Assembly: GCA_002293155.1 (NCBI GenBank) | Contig: DBCQ01000028.1 | Coordinates: 1 to 27,035, forward strand | DNA: 27,035 nt | Origin: Burkholderiales bacterium UBA954 | GTDB taxonomy: Bacteria > Pseudomonadota > Gammaproteobacteria > Burkholderiales > Burkholderiaceae_A | Direction of reading: 5' to 3' | In this document: in pieces, positions 22,605 through 27,035 of the stretch | Numbering within the stretch: position 1 is the first letter of the stretch | Layout: the number at the start of each line of letters is the position of its first letter | Notes under the pieces: model-generated | Seen by the model: the letters and a program-made list of their open reading frames with translations, nothing else | Database searches by the model: none | What the model was told of the DNA's origin: nothing | Program-made: the position numbers and the translations under genes

Positions 22605-23873
22605 CTAACGAAGTGTGAAAAGCGATATCCATGGAATAAAACCGATAGTGGCTGATGCGATGATCATGGCGATCACAAATGGAAAGGCATGCTTTGCAAT
22701 CTGAGACACAGGCGTTCGGGTTAGCCCACTCATCACGAATAGATTTAGGCCAAAGGGTGGTGTGATGAATCCGAGTCCCAGGGTGGTAACCATGAAGATG
22801 CAGAAATGAATTGGGTCCATACCAATCTTCTGCGCCAAGGGCATCAGCAGAGGGCCGAGTACGACAATATTGGGCCCGGTCTCCATCACGCAGCCGGCAA
22901 TCACGAGAATCACGAGCATTAAAAGGATAACTTCAGTTGGGCTGTCGGCAAGTTCCATCACGCCGGCGACAAACTTCTGGGGCACATCCATCACAGTTAA
23001 GGCCTGCGCAAAGAGCAGTGCCACCGCGATAATCGGCAGAATCACGCCGCAGACACGGGCGGATGTCCCCAACATTGCCGGAAATTGCGTAACTTTTAGC
23101 CGGCCTTGGGCTAGCCCAAATGTGATTGCAACAGCGGCAGCGACGGCAGCGGATTCCGTGGGGGTGAAGACGCCAGAGTAGATGCCACCTAGAATAATGA
23201 TAGGAATAGAGAGTGCATATTTCGCTTTATTCAGTTCTGTAAGCCAGAGCTTCAATGAAAACCTGCCGAGGGAATTTTCATAGCCTTTAATTCGATTCAT
23301 GATCACATTGGTGATGATCACGGAAAGCAAAATTAACACTCCGGGAACAAAGGCTGCCTGAAATAGCGTCGAAGACGATATGCCGAGCACCAGGCCAATA
23401 ATGATGTAGGCAATTGATGGCGGAATGAGGATTCCTGTGCAAGCGCCTGAGGCAACAAGCGCGCAGGCATAGGCCTTGGGGTAGCCACGTTCTTGCAGTC
23501 GTGCCATGGTGATACGGCCGATCGCGGCTGCATCGGCCGCGTCACTGCCTGAAATACAGGCAAATAACCCACAACCCATAACAGTGGAGGTACCAAAGCC
23601 TGACTTTAGGCTTCCGAAGGTCGCCTCTGCAAACCCCAGTAGATCGTGGGCAAGCTTTGAGCGCACCATAATGTCGCCCGTGAGAATAAAAAGCGGAATC
23701 GCAATGAGCGCAAAGGAGTCCACACCCTCAAAAAGTGCCTCACCAATCAGGGTAAGTGGCAGGGCTGATGTGGTTGCCAGCATAACGGTTGTGCCGAGAC
23801 CGAGGCTTACCCAAAAAGGCACACCCACCACGAGTAGCAAGACAATCAGAAGTAGAGAAAGAGTAATCGCCAT
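22605..23873 (-). CDS. TRAP transporter large permease (DctM family)
   Basis: The large membrane subunit of a tripartite ATP-independent periplasmic transporter, which drives substrate import with an ion (usually Na+) gradient. The 422-residue protein is almost wholly hydrophobic, with about 11-12 helices, and has the family motifs ISGSDAADAAAIG, GILIPPS, GIYSGVFTPTESAAVA and GLGFITPPFGLNLFV. ATG 23873 follows TAAGG, where the Shine-Dalgarno sequence overlaps the stop codon of the small permease gene, so the two are coupled and 9 bp apart. The substrate is set by the binding protein upstream. Confidence 0.96.
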   Translation of the reverse strand: MAITLSLLLIVLLLVVGVPFWVSLGLGTTVMLATTSALPLTLIGEALFEGVDSFALIAIPLFILTGDIMVRSKLAHDLLGFAEATFGSLKSGFGTSTVMGCGLFACISGSDAADAAAIGRITMARLQERGYPKAYACALVASGACTGILIPPSIAYIIIGLVLGISSSTLFQAAFVPGVLILLSVIITNVIMNRIKGYENSLGRFSLKLWLTELNKAKYALSIPIIILGGIYSGVFTPTESAAVAAAVAITFGLAQGRLKVTQFPAMLGTSARVCGVILPIIAVALLFAQALTVMDVPQKFVAGVMELADSPTEVILLMLVILVIAGCVMETGPNIVVLGPLLMPLAQKIGMDPIHFCIFMVTTLGLGFITPPFGLNLFVMSGLTRTPVSQIAKHAFPFVIAMIIASATIGFIPWISLFTLR

Positions 23874-23882
23874 AACTGCGCC

Positions 23883-24407
23883 TTAGTGATCGAATAGTGC
23901 TTTTCCAGAATTCGCTGGGCGGCCAGCACGCAGATCCGCAATATCGCCAATCATGGCTTGAATCGAACGCACAACAATCAACGCAAATCCAACAAATACT
24001 GCAGCCTCGAACCAGGCCTTATTGATGCGCAATACCGGTGTTGCGGCCTCGAACTGAATGAGCTGCTGCATCGTATGGGTGCAGAAGTAAAGCGCAATAA
24101 AGGCAAAGGTTAGTGTCGCCAGTTCACCGAAGAGATAGAAGTAGCCGTGCAGCTTTTTAGGTAGAAATTGTAGAAGGATATCGAACCGAATATGGGCGCG
24201 GGCCTTCACGGCATAGGCAGCGCCAACCCAGCCTAGATAGATAAACGCATAGCGGGCGGTCTCCTCGGCCCAGGCCGAGGAGTAATTCAAAACAAAACGA
24301 CGTAAAACTTCCTGAACAATTGCAAAGCAACAAAACGCATACGCAATCAGCATGAACCAGCGCTCAGCATTCATGTCGAGTTGCTTAAGTAGTCTCGAAT
24401 TTGCCAT
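23883..24407 (-). CDS. TRAP transporter small permease (DctQ family)
   Basis: The small membrane subunit that pairs with DctM. The 174-residue protein has four membrane helices (about residues 17-36, 52-66, 92-112 and 128-147), and the DctQ hallmark region AWAEETARYAFIYLGWVGAAYA followed by KARAHIRFD. Its C-terminal tail is polar. It lies 37 bp after the binding-protein gene and 9 bp before DctM, the normal P-Q-M gene order. Confidence 0.94.
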   Translation of the reverse strand: MANSRLLKQLDMNAERWFMLIAYAFCCFAIVQEVLRRFVLNYSSAWAEETARYAFIYLGWVGAAYAVKARAHIRFDILLQFLPKKLHGYFYLFGELATLTFAFIALYFCTHTMQQLIQFEAATPVLRINKAWFEAAVFVGFALIVVRSIQAMIGDIADLRAGRPANSGKALFDH

Positions 24408-24444
24408 TGTCAGGAAGCTCTCTATCGTTGGGGTGCTCGTCAGA

Positions 24445-25608
24445 TTACAGGTTGAAGTCGGGCACCGTGATCGGGCCTTTAGTGTTAGCGGCTTTCTTCA
24501 GCATCTCGAATTTATCAAGCGAACCTGCAAAAGCGAGCTTGAACTCGTCGTACTCCTTGCGCTGCTCACCGCACGCGTCGACCCACTGCTTCATCTCAGC
24601 TGCGCTAGGGTTATAGAACTGGCAGCCACCCGCACGCATTAGTCGCATCGATTCTGTTCGAGCTGGCGCAATCTGTGCAAAGGTATCGATCTGCGTCTTG
24701 ATTGCGGCTTCGTCAAAGACTTTACGCAGATCGCTTGGCAGAGCGTTGTACCAGGCCGCATTGGCCGAGAAGAGTTGTGCATCAGGAACTGAGCGGATGT
24801 AGCTAACATGGGCCAAGATATCCACGAAGCCAAATGTTGCGAGCGCTGCGATGGCAGGGTCAAGCGCATCGGCCACACCCTGTTTGATTGCGGAGGCTGT
24901 CTCACCCCAGGCCACCACCGTTGGGTTTGCGCCTGCCAGGCGATAGAAGGTCTGCAGCAGTTTAGACGGCGGAACGCGCATCTTCACACCCTGCATATCT
25001 GATGGCGTTTTGATTAGTTTGAACCCCTTGCGAGAGGCGATAACACGGGGATCCACCGTGTAATAAAACAGAGGCTGGTAGCCTTTCGCGGCAACCTTAG
25101 GGGTAATCTCGTCGTTCCATGCCTTGGAGGTAACCAGGTTTGCATAACGCTGGTTATCGCCACACCAGTAGGGGATATTAATTAAGTCGACTGCTGGAGC
25201 GTAAGGCGAGAAATTCGATAGGCTAACTGCACCACCGTTTACGGTGCCCGCCTGAATTTTCTGCGCCAAGGCGGCACCAACGCCGAGTTGGCCTGCCGGG
25301 AAGAGTTTGCAGAAGATCTGGTTCTTGGACAGAGTCTCGAGGTTCTCTTTCCACTTCGCCTGCATAACGGGGTATTTCACATAGTCTTCAATCTTGTACT
25401 CGGTTGCAAAGTTCATGCGGACTTTTGCATTTTTTTCCTTGCGCTCCTCATCTGCAGCGGTCTGGGCGACTGCGCTGTCACTCCAGAGCGTTCCGCTCAT
25501 TCCCGCGATTACAGCCGTGCCAAAACCAAAGCGACCGGCAACCTCTAGAAAACGGCGACGCTCTTGGCTGAGCTCTGTAGTGAGATCAGTGATTTCTTTT
25601 TCATTCAT
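24445..25608 (-). CDS. TRAP transporter solute-binding protein (DctP family) with Tat signal
   Basis: The periplasmic receptor that captures the substrate. The 387-residue protein starts at ATG 25608, preceded by AGGAG at 7 bases, rather than at an upstream in-frame codon at 25665. The N-terminus has a twin-arginine motif RRRFLE (17-22), a hydrophobic stretch (about 24-40) and likely cleavage after SAVA (45-48), so it should be exported folded. The mature protein shows the DctP layout: FPAGQLGVGAALAQKIQAG, VDPRVIASRKGFK, VKMRVP with Arg211, the residue that usually pairs with a substrate carboxylate, and AWGETASAIKQGVADALD. An anionic substrate is therefore likely. This is the second gene of the operon. 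Confidence 0.95.
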   Translation of the reverse strand: MNEKEITDLTTELSQERRRFLEVAGRFGFGTAVIAGMSGTLWSDSAVAQTAADEERKEKNAKVRMNFATEYKIEDYVKYPVMQAKWKENLETLSKNQIFCKLFPAGQLGVGAALAQKIQAGTVNGGAVSLSNFSPYAPAVDLINIPYWCGDNQRYANLVTSKAWNDEITPKVAAKGYQPLFYYTVDPRVIASRKGFKLIKTPSDMQGVKMRVPPSKLLQTFYRLAGANPTVVAWGETASAIKQGVADALDPAIAALATFGFVDILAHVSYIRSVPDAQLFSANAAWYNALPSDLRKVFDEAAIKTQIDTFAQIAPARTESMRLMRAGGCQFYNPSAAEMKQWVDACGEQRKEYDEFKLAFAGSLDKFEMLKKAANTKGPITVPDFNL

Positions 25609-25627
25609 TTTAGGTCTCCTGTAGTAA

Positions 25628-25831
25628 TTAAAGTGACGTGTCTTGCTCGTCGCCAGGCTTCTCATTGAGTAGCAAGGCGGTTACAAAGAAACCGACCGAA
25701 ATAAAGACCAGTAAGAATTCCCCAAGATCCCCGAGCCGTAATGGGAGCTTTACGAACTTCGTGGTAACGGCATAAATGACGTAGGACCCGATACCAAGAG
25801 CAGACAGGCGATAGCAGAGTTTTGGGAACAA
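25628..25831 (-). CDS. Small membrane protein, first gene of the TRAP operon
   Basis: A 67-residue product that I do not recognise. It has two hydrophobic helices (about residues 8-25 and 36-56) and an acidic, polar C-terminus ending NEKPGDEQDTSL, so it should be an inner-membrane hairpin. The start is TTG at 25831, preceded by AAAGGAAG at about 6 bases; this good Shine-Dalgarno sequence, the co-direction and the 19-bp gap to the binding-protein gene support it as real. An operator-like site lies 14 bp upstream of the start codon. It might assist the TRAP permease, but nothing in the sequence shows this. Confidence 0.65.
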   Translation of the reverse strand: MFPKLCYRLSALGIGSYVIYAVTTKFVKLPLRLGDLGEFLLVFISVGFFVTALLLNEKPGDEQDTSL

Positions 25832-25844
25832 AATGGGCTTCCTT

Positions 25845-25858
25845 TGTAATCGGTTACA
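25845..25858. promoter_or_regulatory. LacI-family operator, proximal to the TRAP operon
   Basis: TGTAATCGGTTACA differs at one base from the perfect palindrome TGTAACCGGTTACA, a typical LacI-family operator with a central CG. It overlaps the leader just before the 67-aa gene, where a repressor would block transcription. The divergent lacI-type gene is the obvious source of the ligand-responsive regulator. Confidence 0.75.
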
Positions 25859-25932
25859 GCTCGATTCTCAGCCCTCAAGCTATTTAAATCAATGAATCTA
25901 GTGGATTATCCTAGTCTCAAAATATGATAACT

Positions 25933-25946
25933 TGTAACCGAATACA
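25933..25946. promoter_or_regulatory. LacI-family operator, distal, near the regulator gene
   Basis: TGTAACCGAATACA matches TGTAACCGGTTACA at 12 of 14 bases. Its centre is 88 bp from the other site, close to a whole number of helical turns, which would suit looping by a tetramer or autoregulation of the regulator gene. Confidence 0.65.
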
Positions 25947-25949
25947 TTT

Positions 25950-25974
25950 TTGCGATGCGTCAATTGCGTCGCAA
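25950..25974. repeat. Imperfect inverted repeat in the regulator leader
   Basis: TTGCGATGCG-TCAAT-TGCGTCGCAA has 10-base arms matching at 8 positions. It lies between the distal operator and the regulator gene start, and unlike the operators does not follow the TGTAA pattern. It may be a second regulator site or an mRNA hairpin. Confidence 0.4.
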
Positions 25975-26015
25975 CATATCGGATGTTCTCCCGAGGTGCG
26001 TTCTGTGCGGTGCAT

Positions 26016-27035
26016 ATGTTGAAATCAACGCCAAAAGTGATCGATGTTGCCCGTCGTGCTGAGGTCTCAACGGCGACGGTCTCGCGGGTATTAAATCGAC
26101 CTGATTCTGTCCGGACGGAGCTCCGGGCTCGGGTGCTTCAGGTCATTGAAGAAATTGGGTTTGTGCCCAACGCCGGTGCCCGCGCCCTATCGCTGAACCG
26201 GAGTGGCAATATTGGGCTGTTAATCCCCACGGTCGATAACGCGATATTTGCAAATGGAATTCAGGCGTTCCAGAAAAATCTGTCTTCCCAAGGGTTTCAG
26301 ATGCTACTGGCCACCAGTGAGTATGATCTCGATAAAGAAACCCAGCAGGCCATGAACCTCGTTTCTCGGGGCGTGGAGGCCTTAGCAATTTTTGGCCGCA
26401 GTCAACGGCCTGAATTACTTCAGTTTCTCGTTCAGCGACGTCTGCCCTATGTCCATGTTGGGGTCGATCATGCACCGCTTAAGGCCCATTGCATTGGCTT
26501 TGATAACCAAGCCGTGATGGATAAGGTCGTGCGCTACCTGGTGGATCTAAGGCACACCCGGATTGCGATGATTGCAGGTATTACCGATCACAACGATCGG
26601 GCCTATGATCGGGTGAAGGGGGTACGACGGGCGCTAAAGGCTTGCGGACTGAAGCTTCCCGAGGGGTATCTAGTGGAGCAGCCCTATCAGCTTGAGCGTG
26701 CCCGACAGGCGATGCGCCAATTACTTGAGTTGCCCAAGCCACCTACAGCCGTGATTTGTGGGAACGATGTACTTGCCCTTGGCGCATTGATCGAGTGTCA
26801 GCGTTTGGGATTCAAAGTCCCAGGGCAGGTATCCATTGTCGGGTTCGATGATTTAGAGATCTCGCGACATTTCTGCCCGTCGCTTACCACGGTCCACGTT
26901 CCTACCGAGCAGATGTGGGAGCGTGCGGCAGACTATCTGGTCAGGCGGTTGCGAGGAGAAGTTATTTCGAAGAGTCTAAATATTGATGTAAGCCTAATTG
27001 TTCGAGAATCAACCGGGCCAGCCCGAAAGTTAGCG
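26016..27035 (+). CDS. LacI-family transcriptional regulator (3' end cut by window edge)
   Basis: A sugar-responsive regulator of the divergent operon. All 340 codons to the window end are open. The N-terminal helix-turn-helix reads VIDVARRAEVSTATVSRVLN (8-27), followed by the hinge VPNAGARALS (50-59) and a periplasmic-binding-protein-like sensor domain with NIGLLIPTVDN, IGFDNQAV, CGNDVLALGA and SIVGFDDLEIS. The visible protein already reaches family length, so only a few residues are probably missing. ATG 26016 is preferred; a GTG two codons upstream (26010) is closer to a GAGG sequence. Two operator-like palindromes lie in the 184-bp gap to the TRAP operon. Whether it represses or activates cannot be told. 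Confidence 0.93.
   Translation, partial: MLKSTPKVIDVARRAEVSTATVSRVLNRPDSVRTELRARVLQVIEEIGFVPNAGARALSLNRSGNIGLLIPTVDNAIFANGIQAFQKNLSSQGFQMLLATSEYDLDKETQQAMNLVSRGVEALAIFGRSQRPELLQFLVQRRLPYVHVGVDHAPLKAHCIGFDNQAVMDKVVRYLVDLRHTRIAMIAGITDHNDRAYDRVKGVRRALKACGLKLPEGYLVEQPYQLERARQAMRQLLELPKPPTAVICGNDVLALGALIECQRLGFKVPGQVSIVGFDDLEISRHFCPSLTTVHVPTEQMWERAADYLVRRLRGEVISKSLNIDVSLIVRESTGPARKLA

Noticed and set aside
25609..25665. Longer N-terminus for the TRAP binding protein
   Set aside because: The AGGAG before ATG 25608 and the position of the Tat motif fit the shorter form.

Overview
The window reads as a chromosomal segment of a betaproteobacterium, most likely Burkholderiales. I infer this from gene content and order (hemC-hemD-hemX-hemY, a K+-independent proton-pumping pyrophosphatase beside ppa, nadE-glnB, trxB facing ftsK-lolA-rarA-serS). 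No rRNA or other phylogenetic marker is present, so the placement is an inference.

Left part (1-16451) is dense housekeeping DNA. A partial argH runs leftward off the window edge. Diverging from it is a translationally coupled haem cluster (hemC, hemD, hemX, hemY). Converging on that is hppA, which is head-to-head with ppa across a 147-bp region rich in palindromes. ppa is followed by nadE and by glnB (PII). Facing them is a trxB-Smr pair. Diverging from trxB is a ftsK-lolA-rarA-serS run that ends with a tRNA-Ser(CGA) gene, whose -10 hexamer overlaps the serS stop codon.

Right part (16454-27035) is a catabolic block. Ten minus-strand genes with gaps of at most 39 bp form one apparent operon. 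In transcription order they are: a 67-aa membrane protein, a Tat-type TRAP solute-binding protein, the DctQ and DctM permeases, a HisD/HpsN-type dehydrogenase, an SDR, two zinc alcohol dehydrogenases, a YihV-like PfkB kinase and a LacD-type class I aldolase. A divergent LacI-family regulator, cut by the window end, faces the operon across 184 bp that hold two TGTAACCGGTTACA-like half-symmetric operators. The layout suggests uptake of an anionic sugar or polyol derivative, oxidation to a ketose-like acid, phosphorylation at one end by a single kinase, and aldol cleavage. The kinase plus aldolase logic resembles sulfo-EMP sulfoglycolysis, and the HisD-like/SDR/Zn-ADH/TRAP set resembles dihydroxypropanesulfonate (hps) loci. 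No sulfosugar isomerase, sulfoquinovosidase or C-S lyase gene is present, so the substrate is open and could equally be a sugar acid or a polyol.

The block ends only 2 bp from the tRNA-Ser 3' end, a common integration point for acquired DNA, but no integrase or second att copy is visible. No CRISPR array, insertion sequence or rRNA was seen. No stretch over 300 bp lacks a gene.
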